Positions 49,807-59,710 of a DNA stretch of 64,000 bases are shown here, piece after piece. The translations under genes were made by a program, and so were the position numbers. Each line of letters starts with the position of its first letter. Positions within the stretch are counted from its first letter, which is position 1. Below the pieces are notes generated by a model that worked only from the letters and a program-made list of their open reading frames with translations, did not search any database and was not told where the DNA came from. This DNA is from Pseudoduganella plicata (GTDB taxonomy: Bacteria; Pseudomonadota; Gammaproteobacteria; Burkholderiales; Burkholderiaceae_D), in the NCBI RefSeq assembly GCF_004421005.1, contig NZ_CP038026.1, positions 992,001 through 1,056,000 on the forward strand, given 5' to 3'.

Positions 49807-51911
49807 TCAATACCCCGTCAACGAATAAGGCCGAGCCCCCATCGCCCTGCCCCACTCCCCCTTCGGCGCCGCCTGCATGCTAAACACGCGCTCCCCACCC
49901 GCCATGATTTCCTCGTGCCGGATAAATGACCGCTCCAGAGGCTGGCCCTTCAGCGTCACCTTGCCGACATAGCCGTTCACTTCTGAGAGATTCTCGGCGC
50001 GGATCGTGAACGTTTTTCCATCGGCGACCTTCAGAACAGCCCGATCGACGAACGGCCGCCCGATAACGTACTCGTTGCTGCCCGGGGCGACCGGGTAGAA
50101 GCCCAGTGCCGTAAAGGCGAGCCAGGCGGACATCTGTCCCAGGTCGTCGTTGCCGGCCAGGCCGTCCGGCCTGGCGGAGTATTGGCTGGCGACGATCTGC
50201 GCCAGCCGCGCCTGGGTTTTCGATGGGGCGCCCGCGTAGTTGTACAGGTAGGCGACGTGGTGCGACGGTTCGTTGCCGTGGGCGTAGTGGCCGATCAGGC
50301 CCGAGATGTCTTCCATGTGGGCGTAGACGTCGTCGTCGACCTTGGCGTCGAACACCTGGTCGATCTTTGCGACGAGGCCCGAGTCGCCGCCCAGCATCGC
50401 GATCAGGCCCGCGTTGTCGTGCGGCATACACCATGAGTACTGCCAGGCGCTGCCTTCCGTGTAGTCGCTGCCGAAGTTCGACTGCACGGGATTGAATGGC
50501 GTGCGGAATTCGCCCGTCGATTTGCGGGCGCGCACGAAACCTGTCTTCTTGTCGAAGACGTTGCGCCAGTTCTGCGCGCGCTGGAAATACCGCGCGGCGA
50601 CGTCGCGCTTGCCCATCTTTTCCGCCATCCGCGCGATCGCCAGTCGTCGAACGCGTATTCGACGGTTTTCGACGCCGCTTCCGGTTCCAGGTCGATCGGC
50701 ACGTAGCCCAGCTTCATATAATGTTCCAGGCCGCCGTACGGGCCATATTCGGCGCTGGCCGTCATCGCCGCCGGCGCCTGCTCCGGGTCGAAGCCTTTGA
50801 TGCCTTTCATGTAGGCGTCCGAGATGACGGGTACCGCGTGGTAGCCCATCATGCACCACGTTTCCAGACCATGGAACTGCCAGACTGGCAGGATGCCGTG
50901 CGGGCTGTGCTGGCGCGAGGCGATCAGCGAGCGGATGAAGTCGCCATTGCGTTCCTCCGCTGCCGTCAGGGTCAGCAGCGGATGCAGCGCCCGGTAGGTG
51001 TCCCACAGCGAAAACGTGGAGTGAAAGCGGTAACAGTCCGCCTTGTGGACGGCATTGTCCGGGCCGCGGTAGCTGCCGTCGCGGTCCATGAACAGCGACG
51101 GCGTCAGCATCGCATGGTACAGGCTCGTGTAGACCATCGTGCGCATCGGTTCGGGCGCGTCGATGGCCACCGTCGAGAGCGCGTCGTTCCAAGCGTTGCC
51201 GGCCTGCCGGCGCTCCGCGTCGAAGTCCCAGCCGGGCATTTCTTCCAGGTTGGCGATGGCATTGTCCTCGCTGACAGGCGACAGCGCCACCTTTACCAGC
51301 AGCGTGCCATCGGCGGGCACGCCGGAGTCCAGCGCCGCAACCAGCGCCTTGCCCTCGACGAGTACCTTGTGCGCGGGCGTCTTGCCCGGCGGAGCAAAAC
51401 CCTTGTACTCGACGCCTTCCTCGCGGTTGACGAGCTGGCGGGCCACGATCGGCTGCGCGAAGCGGACGGCGAAGTACAGCTGGCGCCCCGGCGTCCAGCC
51501 GCGTTTCGGGCATGCCGGTGACGGTGTACGCGTCGCGCACGCGCAGGCGCGACCACAGGTTCTTGCTGGTGTAGTCGTAGATGCTCTGGCGCAGATCCAG
51601 GATCACCTGGGCGTGCACGTCCTTCGCATACCGGTAGCGGTGCAGCCCCACGCGCTCGCTGGCAGTCAGTTCCACGTTCACGTCGTGGTCCTTCAGCCGG
51701 ACGGCGTAGTAGCCCGGTTCGGCCTGTTCGTCGTCGTGCGAGAAACGCGAGCGGTAGCCGGAGAACGGACGCTCCGGGTAGCCAGGCTCCAGCTTGGTCT
51801 CGCCGCTGTACGGCATCAGGAGCACATCGCCCAGGTCCGAGTGGCCGCTGCCGGAAAATGCGTGTGCGAGAAGCCGAGGATCGACGTGTCGTCGTAGCGG
51901 TAACCGGCGGC
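49807..51911 (-). pseudogene. Decayed GH92 family glycosidase (alpha-1,2-mannosidase type)
   Basis: Family segments occur in order on the minus strand but in different frames: GYRYDDTSILGFSHTHF, SGSGHSDLGDVLLMPYSGE, then MDRDGSYRGPDNAVHKADCY, GYHAVPVISDAYMKG, and DDLGQMSAWLAFTALGFYPV to the normal end. Breaks can each be repaired: one T near 51880 (SHTHF|SGSG), two bases near 51505 (ETR|GW), one G near 50645 (DDW|AIARM). The gene also lacks its signal peptide and about the first 100 residues: homology ends near 51911, right beside the next gene's leader. It is therefore a true remnant even if some indels are assembly errors. Intact enzymes are secreted and cut alpha-mannosides. Confidence 0.85.
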
Positions 51912-51952
51912 CTACGCATTCACACAAGCGAACAGACCAACATGGAGCAGCC

Positions 51953-52306
51953 ATGTCCGACACCAACAAGGCAATCCTGCAGGCGGCAAACGCGGCCGTC
52001 ACCGCGGGCGACAACGAAACGTTCCTGTCCCACTGCGCCGACGATATCGAATGGTCTACCGTGGGCGGCGAGACGCTGCACGGCAAGGACGCCGTGCGCC
52101 AGTGGATGGCCACGGAATACACGACGCCGCCGGCGTTCAGCGTGCACGCGCTGCTGGCCGACGGCGACCATGTCATCGCCCTGGGCGACATCACCGCCAA
52201 CGACGCCGCCGGCAAGCCTATCCCGCACGCCTATTGCGACGTTTGGCGCTTTCGCGACGGCAAGATGGTCGAGCTCAGGGCGTTCGTGATTCCCGTCGGC
52301 GGCTGA
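51953..52306 (+). CDS. Nuclear transport factor 2 (SnoaL-like) family protein
   Basis: 117 residues, the usual size of the cone-shaped NTF2-like fold. Typical elements are ILQAANAAVTAGDNETFLSH, CADDIEWSTVGGETLHGKDA, VHALLADGDHVIALGDITAN and YCDVWRFRDGKMVELRAFVI. Family members are small cytoplasmic binding or isomerase-like proteins with varied ligands. The ATG is preceded by GGAGCAGCC. The decayed GH92 gene ends 41 bases upstream, so its leader may be newly assembled after the deletion. Confidence 0.9.
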   Translation: MSDTNKAILQAANAAVTAGDNETFLSHCADDIEWSTVGGETLHGKDAVRQWMATEYTTPPAFSVHALLADGDHVIALGDITANDAAGKPIPHAYCDVWRFRDGKMVELRAFVIPVGG

Positions 52307-52310
52307 CCGC

Positions 52311-53146
52311 TCAGTCCTTCAGGAAGCGCAGCAGCGCCGCATTGAACCCGGCCGGGTCCTGCCAGGGCGCGAAATGACTGACGTCGCGCAGCACGACCAG
52401 CCGGGCGCCGGGTATCGTGGCGGCCGCATAGCGGAAGTGACGCATCGTGATGAACTCGTCGTGGTCCGCCGCGGCGACGGCGATGCGCGGGCCGTGGATC
52501 GCCGCAAGTTGCGCATCGCTGTAGTCCGGTTCACGCGCCTGCATGGCATCCACTGCTTCGCTCAGCTGCGCGAAGCCTTGCGGATCGGGCGCCACGGACT
52601 CGTAGTCGGCCAGCAGGCGCGGGCCGATCGCCTCCAGGACGGGTGAGGCGACCGGCGCTTCCAGATAGCGCCGGTTGACGTTGATGCCGAAGGCGAACAG
52701 CCGGCTGACGCGGGCCGGCTGCTGCCGGGCCACCTCCAGGCCGACGATGGCACCGTCGCTCCAGCCGGCCAGGGCCGCATGGCGCAGCCGCAGCCGGTCC
52801 ATCACGGCCAGGACGTCCTGCGCCATCCGCCCGTACGACAGCGCTTCCGCCCCAGGGTACTGCGGCCGTGCCCGCGGCTGTCGATCAGGATCACGCGGTG
52901 CCGGGCGGCCAGCGCCGGTACCTGGTGGGCCCACGTCAGGCTGCTGGCGCGGCCGCCGTGCAGCAGGATCACGGGCGTGCCCGTGCCGGCGGTGCCGTAC
53001 CAGATGCCGGCGTCGCCGCTCCGGACGACTCCCTGCTGCGCCAGCGCGGGCAACGCCGGCACATCCGGCAGCGTTTCGTAGCGCGGCACTTCCGCGCTGG
53101 CGGTGCCGGACAGCGCCGCGGCCATTAACGTCACGATAAATTTCAT
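52311..53146 (-). pseudogene. Secreted alpha/beta hydrolase, broken by a one-base frameshift
   Basis: The 5' frame gives a signal peptide (MKFIVTLMAAALSGTASA) and the fold start VILLHGGRASSLTWAHQVP then LIDSRGHGRSTLG. The 3' frame continues ALSYGRMAQDVLAVMDRLRL, AGWSDGAIVGLEVA (nucleophile Ser in G-W-S-D-G) and VVLRDVSHFAPWQDP (catalytic His). One missing G near 52850-52858 (TLGAEALSYGR expected) explains the break. Joined length is about 278 residues. The substrate is unknown. Because the only damage is one base in a G run, an assembly error is as likely as real decay. Confidence 0.8.
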
Positions 53147-53189
53147 GAGTCCTTCCTTTCCTGGGGATGACGAAGAGGCGAAGCTGCCC

Positions 53190-54797
53190 TCAGATGTGGT
53201 ACTTCGCCTTGAGGATGTCCGCGGCGCGCTCGCCGATAACGACGCACGGCGCCATCGTATTGCCCGTCGTGATGCGGGGCATGATCGACGAGTCGGCGAT
53301 GCGCAGGTTCCTGACGCCATACACTTCCAGGTCGCCATTGACCACCGACATGGTATCGCGCCCCATCTTGGCCGTGCAGGACTGGTGCCAGTACGTGACG
53401 GCGCCGTTGCGCAGGTAGCGCTGCATGTCCTCCAGCCCCAGGTTGCCCGGCATGCTCTCGTGCGTGACGAGGTGGCGGAATGCGCTGGCGTTGCCCAGCT
53501 CGCGGCACATCCGCACGCTCGCCAGCGCCGACGCCATGTCGTCCGGGTGCGACAGCGTGTTGGCGCGGATGATCATCGCATCGTCGGCATCGGGGCCGGA
53601 CAGCAGCAGGCGGCCGCGGCTCTTCGGATGCGCCAGGCCGGCGAACATCGTCCAGCCATGCGCCGGCACGCCGCGCGCCGCGTTCTCGGCGCTGGGCACG
53701 GGGAATTCGACCTGGCAGTGCAGCATGTCCGGCGCGTCCAGCGTCGGGTTGCTCTTCCAGTACAGCGTCGCTTCCGACCCGCCGTTGCCCACCTGCTGCG
53801 GTTCGCGGTACTCCCAGATGCAGCCGAACGACACATGATCCTGGTGATTCCTGCCGACGCCGGCCAGGTGCTGGCGGACCTTGATGCCGTGCCGTGCCAG
53901 CTCGTCTTCCGGGCCGATCCCCGACTGCATCAGCACCTTGGGCGTGTTGACGGCGCCCAGCGACAGCACCACCTCGCGCGCGGCATGGAACCGCACCGGC
54001 TGCCCGTCGAGAATGACGTCGACACCCGCCACCCGGTTGCCGTCGAACGTCAGTTTCGACACCAGCGCGCCCGTGATGACCGTCAGGTTGGGCTGGGCCA
54101 TGCGCGGATACGTGTAGGACCGGAACACCGACAGCCGCTTGCCGTCGCGGATGCGCAGGTCGTTGATGGCTGCGCCACCGTCTCCTTCCATCATGGCGCC
54201 GTTCGGGCTGTCGAACGTGGGCACGCCCAGCGAACGGGCGGCTTCCAGCATGGCGGTTGCCGTCGGTTGCGGATCGCGGGCCGGCGCCACGTAGACAGGA
54301 CCGCCCTCGCCCCGGCGTGCCGGGTCGGCCGGGCCGTGCCAGTCTTCGACGCGGCGGTAGATGTCCAGCACGGAGGCATAGTTCCACGCATCGTCGCCCG
54401 CCTCGGCGGCAAAGTAGTCCCAGTCGCTGCGGTGGCCGCGGGCCCACACCATGACGTTGATGCTGGACCCGCCGCCCAGCACCTTCCCCATGTTCATCGG
54501 GATCGACCGGCCGTTGAGGAATTCGTTCGGCTCGGCCATGAAGCCCCAGTCGCGCTCCGTGCCCAGGTTGTGCGGCCACAGCGCCGGCTCGGTGACGCTG
54601 GCCGCCTCGTCGCTGCCGCCGGCTTCGAGCAGCAGCACCCGCACTTCGGGATGTTCGGCCAGCCTGGCCGCGACCACGGAGCCGGCGGAACCGGCACCGC
54701 AAACAATGAAGTCAAACTCGGTCTGGCGGCACCGGGCCGCCTGGTTGGCCTGGACGGCCTGCGCGAATGCGCGTTCGTCGGAAATCGTGATGGTCAT
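53190..54797 (-). CDS. GMC family oxidoreductase (choline dehydrogenase-like)
   Basis: 535 residues. The FAD-binding motif FIVCGAGSAGSVVAARLAEH begins near residue 30, and LLLEAGG follows. The GMC signatures GGGSSINVMVWARGHRSDWD near 90 and VVLSLGAVNTPKVLMQSGIG near 260 are present. The C-terminus has the conserved His/Asn region TYWHQSCTAKMGRD and IADSSIMPRITTGNTMAPCVV. The 30-residue N-terminal part before the FAD domain is longer than usual. It oxidises an alcohol or sugar; the substrate is not evident. The gene is alone, convergent to the frameshifted hydrolase. Confidence 0.92.
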   Translation of the reverse strand: MTITISDERAFAQAVQANQAARCRQTEFDFIVCGAGSAGSVVAARLAEHPEVRVLLLEAGGSDEAASVTEPALWPHNLGTERDWGFMAEPNEFLNGRSIPMNMGKVLGGGSSINVMVWARGHRSDWDYFAAEAGDDAWNYASVLDIYRRVEDWHGPADPARRGEGGPVYVAPARDPQPTATAMLEAARSLGVPTFDSPNGAMMEGDGGAAINDLRIRDGKRLSVFRSYTYPRMAQPNLTVITGALVSKLTFDGNRVAGVDVILDGQPVRFHAAREVVLSLGAVNTPKVLMQSGIGPEDELARHGIKVRQHLAGVGRNHQDHVSFGCIWEYREPQQVGNGGSEATLYWKSNPTLDAPDMLHCQVEFPVPSAENAARGVPAHGWTMFAGLAHPKSRGRLLLSGPDADDAMIIRANTLSHPDDMASALASVRMCRELGNASAFRHLVTHESMPGNLGLEDMQRYLRNGAVTYWHQSCTAKMGRDTMSVVNGDLEVYGVRNLRIADSSIMPRITTGNTMAPCVVIGERAADILKAKYHI

Positions 54798-55041
54798 GCT
54801 GTACTCGTCGTGTTGGATTCAAGTTGGGATGGACGCCTGCGACGCTGCCGCGACGTGCTGTTGCATGGGATGCACCGCCATGAAGTTGCCGATTATATCG
54901 ATTTGATCGTTTCTGCCGATTCGCATTCGATATGGCCAGCGATCGGCCCCGTCGATGGTGGCCCGTGACCACGCGGCGTCGATGGCTCGCCATACGCAGA
55001 ATCGATTGGTCTGGTCCGGCGGATTGCCGCACGATCCGTCC

Positions 55042-55659
55042 ATGAGCTCCCCCTCCCCACGACATCGCCATCTGGCAAACCTGATCGTCGCCGCCCACGC
55101 CGACCATGCGGCGTTCAAGGCACTGCACGCACTGACCCGCGAATACCTGTACCACGTCGCCCTGACGTTGCTGCGCTCGCCCAGCCTGGCGGAGGAAGCG
55201 CTGCAGGAGGCTTACCTGAGCATCTGGCTGCACGCCGGTTCATTCCGCCCGGGCGTCGGCAGCCCGATGACGTGGCTGATCGCCATTGTCCGGAACCGGG
55301 CGCTGAGCATGCTGCGCAGCCATGCCTGCGACCCGATCATTGCATCGCCGGAGGCAGCGCTAGCGGAAGCCAACGCGGAGGTGGATGCGAGCGCCGACGC
55401 CACCGGGCTGGCACAGCTGGAAGGGGCGCTGATGCGGCTGGCGCCGCCGCACCGCCAGACCATCGCGCTGGCCTTCGGGCGCGACATGACGCATGCGGAG
55501 ATGGCGCAACACCTGGGAGTGCCGCTGGGGACGGCAAAGAGCTGGCTGCGGCGCGGCCTTGAACGGCTGCGCACGTGCCTCGAGGAGGCGGGGACGCCGC
55601 ATCGCCCGGGCAGCGCGTCCGTCAGGCCAGGCCGGGGGCCAATCCTCTGTCCGCCATGA
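55042..55659 (+). CDS. ECF-type RNA polymerase sigma factor
   Basis: 205 residues from MSSPSPRHRHL. Region 2 (FKALHALTREYLYHVALTLL, then EEALQEAYLSIWLHAGSFRP) and region 4 (LMRLAPPHRQTIALAFGRDM, then HAEMAQHLGVPLGTAKSWLR) are typical ECF. The 30 residues after region 4 (CLEEAGTPHRPGSASVRPGR) are unstructured. No anti-sigma gene lies downstream; instead the 3' end overlaps the convergent LysR gene by 38 bases. Its targets are unknown. Confidence 0.9.
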   Translation: MSSPSPRHRHLANLIVAAHADHAAFKALHALTREYLYHVALTLLRSPSLAEEALQEAYLSIWLHAGSFRPGVGSPMTWLIAIVRNRALSMLRSHACDPIIASPEAALAEANAEVDASADATGLAQLEGALMRLAPPHRQTIALAFGRDMTHAEMAQHLGVPLGTAKSWLRRGLERLRTCLEEAGTPHRPGSASVRPGRGPILCPP

Positions 55660-56586
55660 CGGCCTGCACCTGGGAGCGCAACCACTGCAGGCCCGGGTCG
55701 TCGTCGCCCGCCGCGTGCCAGGCCATGCACATCGAGTACGTGAGGAACGGGAAGGCCAGCTCGACGATGTCGACGCCGGGCGGCATCGACGGCCCCAGGA
55801 AGGCCGGGACAGCGCAGACCAGGTCGCTCGCCGCCACGATCGCCCCACGGCCGTGAAATCCTGCACGGCCACCACGGTATGGCGCGTATGGCCCAGCCGG
55901 TACAGTTGCTCGTCCATGGCGCCGTGCAGGCTGCCGTCGCGCGCAACGTTAACGTGGTCGAGCATGCGGTAATCGTCCAGGGTCATCGGTGCCCTGCCCC
56001 GGGCGTGCCCGGCGCGCTGCACGAGCACGTATGGCGCCGTGACCAGCTCGCAGCTCATCAGGCCTGGTGGCAGCAGGCACGCCGCGCTGAAGCAGAGATC
56101 GACCTCGCCGCGTTCCAGCCGGCTCGCCAGGTCGGGTTCGTCCGGACTGGCCAGCCTCAGCTGCAATTGCCGGTTGCCTTGCGCCTGCAGCCGCCCCGCC
56201 AGGCCGGGCAGCACGACGGCCGTGGCCGTATTATTGGCGGCCAGCGTGAAGATGCGCGCCGCCCGTGCCGGGTCGAAGTCGTCCGTGGCGGGGCGCACGG
56301 CCGTCGTCAGCGCCAGCAGTGCCGGCTGCAGCCGGCGATGCAGCTTCAAGGCGAACGGCGATGGCGCCAGGCCGCGTCCGCTCTCGGCGGGCACCAGCAA
56401 CGGGTCGCCGAACAGCAGCCGCAGGCGCGACAGCTGCGCCGAGAGCGCCGGCTGGCTCAAGTGCAGGCGCATGGCCGCCCGCGTGACGTTGCACTCCTCC
56501 AGCAGCACGTTCAGCGAGATCAGCAATGGCAGGTCCGCGCCGCGCAGCGGTGCCGACGAGCGGGGAACAATGGGAAGCTTTGTCAT
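55622..56586 (-). pseudogene. LysR family transcriptional regulator, broken by a one-base frameshift
   Basis: The main frame starts at 56586 (MTKLPIVPRSSAPLRGADLP) with the LysR helix-turn-helix (NVTRAAMRLHLSQPALSAQL) and substrate-binding fold to VVAVQDFTAVG. It then leaves frame near 55845. The end (VAASDLVCAVPAFLGPSMPP ... MADRGLAPGLA) is in the next frame. One missing G in a run (AVGAIVAASDLV expected) explains it. Joined length is about 321 residues, normal for LysR. The divergent neighbour is the SDR gene. As elsewhere in the window, an assembly indel is possible. Confidence 0.85.
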
Positions 56587-56651
56587 GGGTCCATCCGTTG
56601 AGTAGTCGAGACAGCGGCCACGCCAAGCGCGGCGGGCCGCTGCATCGGTGG

Positions 56652-57431
56652 TCAGACCGTCGGGATCGTTCCGCCGTCGATCACCAGTTCCGCGCCATGC
56701 ACGGACACGGCCAGTGGTGACAGGAGGAATGCTACCAGTTCGGCAACTTCCTGTGGCCTTCCTGGCCGCCCGATGGGGATGCCGCCGAGCGACGCCATCA
56801 GGTCGTTGCGCGCCTCGGCCACGCTCATTTGCCGATGCGCCGCCATCCTTTCGATCAGGCCCTGCGCGGCTGTCGTCTCGATAAAGCCGGGCGCCACGCT
56901 GTTGACGCGGATGCCGCGCGGACCGAACTCGTTGGCCAGCGACTTGCTGTAATTGCTGAGCGCCGCCTTGGCCGCGGCATAGGCAACCGTGGCGTCGTAC
57001 AGCGGCAGCCGGCGCTGGATCGACGTGATGTGCACGATGCTGCCGGCGCCACGCGCCAGCATGGCCGGCAGGAAGGCGCGGTCCAGCCGCACGGCCGCCA
57101 GCAGATTCGACTGGAGGGCGTCGTCCCACAGTTCGTCCGTCAGCGCCAGCGCGCCGCCGCCCGGTGCCGACGAACCGCCGACGTTATTGACGAGGAAGTC
57201 CAGATGGCCCAGTTCGCGCCCGACGATGTCGGCAACATGGCGCGCGCCGGCAGCGGTGCCGATGTCCGCCTGCAGGTAGCGCACACCCTCGATGGGCTCC
57301 GTCGGGGCGTTACGCGCCGTGGTGATGACCGTGGCGCCGCGCTGTGCCAGGGTGCGCACGATCGCCTCGCCCATGCCCTTGGTGCCGCCCGTGACCAGCG
57401 CGTGCTTGCCGGTGAAGGAATAGTCGCTCAT
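56652..57431 (-). CDS. SDR family oxidoreductase
   Basis: 259 residues from MSDYSFTGKHALVTGGTKGM; the ATG overlaps the stop of the NTF2-like gene (ATGA). It shows TGGTKGMG, the NNVG motif (FLVNNVGGSSAPGGGALALT), Ser in HITSIQRRLPLYDATVAYAA with the Tyr-x-x-x-Lys near 155, and VAPGFIETTAA. The C-terminal GAELVIDGGTIPTV closes the standard classical-SDR fold. It is co-translated with the NTF2-like protein, and the pair may act on one small-molecule substrate (inference). Confidence 0.92.
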   Translation of the reverse strand: MSDYSFTGKHALVTGGTKGMGEAIVRTLAQRGATVITTARNAPTEPIEGVRYLQADIGTAAGARHVADIVGRELGHLDFLVNNVGGSSAPGGGALALTDELWDDALQSNLLAAVRLDRAFLPAMLARGAGSIVHITSIQRRLPLYDATVAYAAAKAALSNYSKSLANEFGPRGIRVNSVAPGFIETTAAQGLIERMAAHRQMSVAEARNDLMASLGGIPIGRPGRPQEVAELVAFLLSPLAVSVHGAELVIDGGTIPTV

Positions 57432-57754
57432 GCAGCGATCTCCAGTGCGCCGATGCCGCCCGGCTCCAGCACGAACGCGAACGCCATCGCCGTCGGACTG
57501 CCGGGGAAGTTGCCATGCACGGTAGCGTGCAGGCGGTAGCGGCCGTCGGCCTGCGTGGCGCTGCGCGGTTCGATGGTGAACCGGTAGCGCTGCGCCACCT
57601 CGCGCGCCCATGCCGCGATCGCGGCGGTGCCGCGGTGCACGGCGCCTTCGTCGCGCACGGTGCCGTCGGGGGTAAAGCTCGCGGCAATCGCCGCCGTGTC
57701 CTGGTGGTTGGCCGCGTCCACATAGGCCGCGACCTGGCTGGGTAAGTCAATCAT
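57428..57754 (-). CDS. Nuclear transport factor 2 family protein (SnoaL-like)
   Basis: 108 residues from MIDLPSQVAAYVDAANHQDT with a CAGGAGAACTCC ribosome site. The NTF2-like fold is seen in AIAASFTPDGTVRDEGAVHR, IAAWAREVAQRYRFTIEPRS and MAFAFVLEPGGIGALEIAA. Its stop overlaps the downstream SDR start, so the two are translationally coupled. Function unknown; the divergent LysR gene is the likely regulator. Confidence 0.88.
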   Translation of the reverse strand: MIDLPSQVAAYVDAANHQDTAAIAASFTPDGTVRDEGAVHRGTAAIAAWAREVAQRYRFTIEPRSATQADGRYRLHATVHGNFPGSPTAMAFAFVLEPGGIGALEIAA

Positions 57755-57832
57755 GGAGTTCTCCTGTTGAAAGTGTGGCGCCAGTGTACGGTCGGGCGGC
57801 ATGGCGAAAAAGCCGTCAAAGCGCTATGCTCC

Positions 57833-58780
57833 ATGAACCACAAGTTCAAAATGACCGACATGAGCTCCCTCGAACTGATCCGCCTCTTTCTTGCCGTTGC
57901 TGAACACCGCAGTTTCACGCACGCGGCGCGGCGCCTGAACGTCAGCCCGACGGCCGTCAGCAAGGGGGTGCGTGCGCTGGAGGGAAAGCATGGGGTGACG
58001 CTGTTTACCCGCAATACGCGCAGCGTTGCGCTGACGGATGCGGGGACGAACCTGCTGGCGGTCCTGAAGCCCGCCGTCGGCCAGATCGACGAGGCGTTTG
58101 ACGAACTGGCGCGGTTCCAGCAGCGGCCCTCGGGGCACTTGCGCATCACGGCGCCGCGCGCCTTCGGCTACCTGCTGGCGCGGCATCTGGTGCCGCGCAT
58201 GCGCACGGCCTGTCCGGACATCACCTTCGACCTGTCCCTCGACGACGGCCTGGTGGACCTGGTGGGCGCCGGCTACGATGCGGGCGTGCGGCTGGGCCAG
58301 TCGGTGGCGCAGGACATGGTGGCGATGCGCCTCAGCCGGCCGCTGTCGTGGTCGATCGTGGCGGCACCCGACTATTTCGCGCGGCACGGCACGCCGCAGG
58401 TGCCGCGCGACCTGCTGCGGCATGCCACGATCCGTTACCGTTTCTCCACGTCCGGCGTGCTGCCACCGTGGCGCTTCACGGACAGCGACGGCGAACTGCT
58501 GCTCGATACGGACGCCGCCGTGTGCGCCAACGACACGGGGATGATCGCCGAGCTGGCCCGCAAGGGGCTGGGCATCGCGTGGCTGCCCGATATCGAGATC
58601 GAGGAAGACATCCGGCAAGGCCGCCTGGTGCGCGCGCTGACGCGCCACGTGCCCGGGACGTCCGGCCTCTACCTGTACTTCCCCATGCGCAGCCAGAACC
58701 AGCCGAAGATGCGGGCCCTGATCGGCCAGGCGATGCAGCTGGCCGAAGAAGGCTTGCTCGACGTTGGCCGGCCCGTCTAG
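57833..58780 (+). CDS. LysR family transcriptional regulator
   Basis: About 315 residues from MNHKFKMTDMSSLE. The true start could be 18 or 27 bases further in (MTDMSSLEL or MSSLEL), because none of the three has a good ribosome site. The helix-turn-helix (FLAVAEHRSFTHAARRLNVS, PTAVSKGVRALEGKHGVTLF) and the substrate-binding domain (HLRITAPRAFGYLLARHLVP, FDLSLDDGLVDLVGAGYDAG) are typical of the LysR group related to DSBA/CrgA-type regulators. It is divergent from the NTF2-SDR pair and likely regulates it. Confidence 0.9.
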   Translation: MNHKFKMTDMSSLELIRLFLAVAEHRSFTHAARRLNVSPTAVSKGVRALEGKHGVTLFTRNTRSVALTDAGTNLLAVLKPAVGQIDEAFDELARFQQRPSGHLRITAPRAFGYLLARHLVPRMRTACPDITFDLSLDDGLVDLVGAGYDAGVRLGQSVAQDMVAMRLSRPLSWSIVAAPDYFARHGTPQVPRDLLRHATIRYRFSTSGVLPPWRFTDSDGELLLDTDAAVCANDTGMIAELARKGLGIAWLPDIEIEEDIRQGRLVRALTRHVPGTSGLYLYFPMRSQNQPKMRALIGQAMQLAEEGLLDVGRPV

Positions 58781-59550
58781 CTGCCCTGCCGCGTTGCCGC
58801 CACCGCGTCCAGGATCACCTTGGCGACGTCCGCCGGGCGCGACTGCTGGGGCACGTGGCTGGCGGCCAGCTCCGTCGTCCTGGCGCCGATCTTTTTCGCC
58901 ATGGCGCGCTGCAGGCCGGGGTCGATCATCCGGTCCCGGTTGCTGACGATGAACCACGATGCCCGCGTCTTCCACGCGGCGACCGTCACCTTGTCGGCAA
59001 ACGCCTTGGACTGGATCGGTCCTTGCGTTGCCGTCATGACGGCGGCCTGCACGGCAGGCACGTCCTGCGCGAAGTCTTCGCGCATGGCCGCTTCTGGCAG
59101 CGTCAGGTAGCCCTCCCGGTCCGCCACGAACCGCTTGCTGCCGGGCGCGGCCGGATACCCTTCGCCCGTTTCGGCGGTGGACTTGCCGGCCTCGGGCGCG
59201 AAGGCGGCCACGTAGACGAGGCTGCCCACCTTGTCGTGCTGGCCGGCCTCGGTGATGACCGTGCCGCCCCACGAGTGACCGACCAGCACGACCTTGCCGG
59301 GCTGGCTGTCGATGGCGCGGCGGGTCGCCGCCACGTCGTCGGCCAGCGATGTCAGCGGATTTTGCACGGCGGTCACCTTGACGCCCTTCGCCTGCAGCAG
59401 CGGGATCACCCTGGCCCAGTCAGACCCGTCGGCAAAGGCGCCATGCACGATGACGACCGATGGGCCGGCATCGGCGGCATGGGCATGGGCGCCGAGGGTG
59501 GCGAAGACTGCGGCGGCGGCCAGCGCGCGCAAACGGGTATGGACGTTCAT
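58777..59550 (-). CDS. Secreted alpha/beta hydrolase
   Basis: 257 residues with a Sec signal peptide (MNVHTRLRALAAAAVFATLG, cleavage near AHAADA). The fold shows VVIVHGAFADGSDWARVIPL, the nucleophile motif GHSWGGTVI near 95 and an acid/His pair near the end (SWFIVSNRDRMIDP, TELAASHVPQQSRP). This pattern matches small periplasmic salicylate-esterase-like or EstC-type hydrolases. The substrate is unknown. Its 3' end overlaps the LysR gene stop by four bases. Confidence 0.9.
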   Translation of the reverse strand: MNVHTRLRALAAAAVFATLGAHAHAADAGPSVVIVHGAFADGSDWARVIPLLQAKGVKVTAVQNPLTSLADDVAATRRAIDSQPGKVVLVGHSWGGTVITEAGQHDKVGSLVYVAAFAPEAGKSTAETGEGYPAAPGSKRFVADREGYLTLPEAAMREDFAQDVPAVQAAVMTATQGPIQSKAFADKVTVAAWKTRASWFIVSNRDRMIDPGLQRAMAKKIGARTTELAASHVPQQSRPADVAKVILDAVAATRQGS

Positions 59551-59710
59551 GATGACTCATGTCAGGTGATTGGTATGGTTGGCATGGCGGGCGCCGTGCG
59601 ATCGCTTCGCCCGCATCCCATATACGCGCCGGCTGGCAAATCGGATGCAGTGAGGAATGCGGTGCGCGCGCCGCCGCCGGGGCCGGCAGGCGTCGGCTAT
59701 ACTGCCGCCC

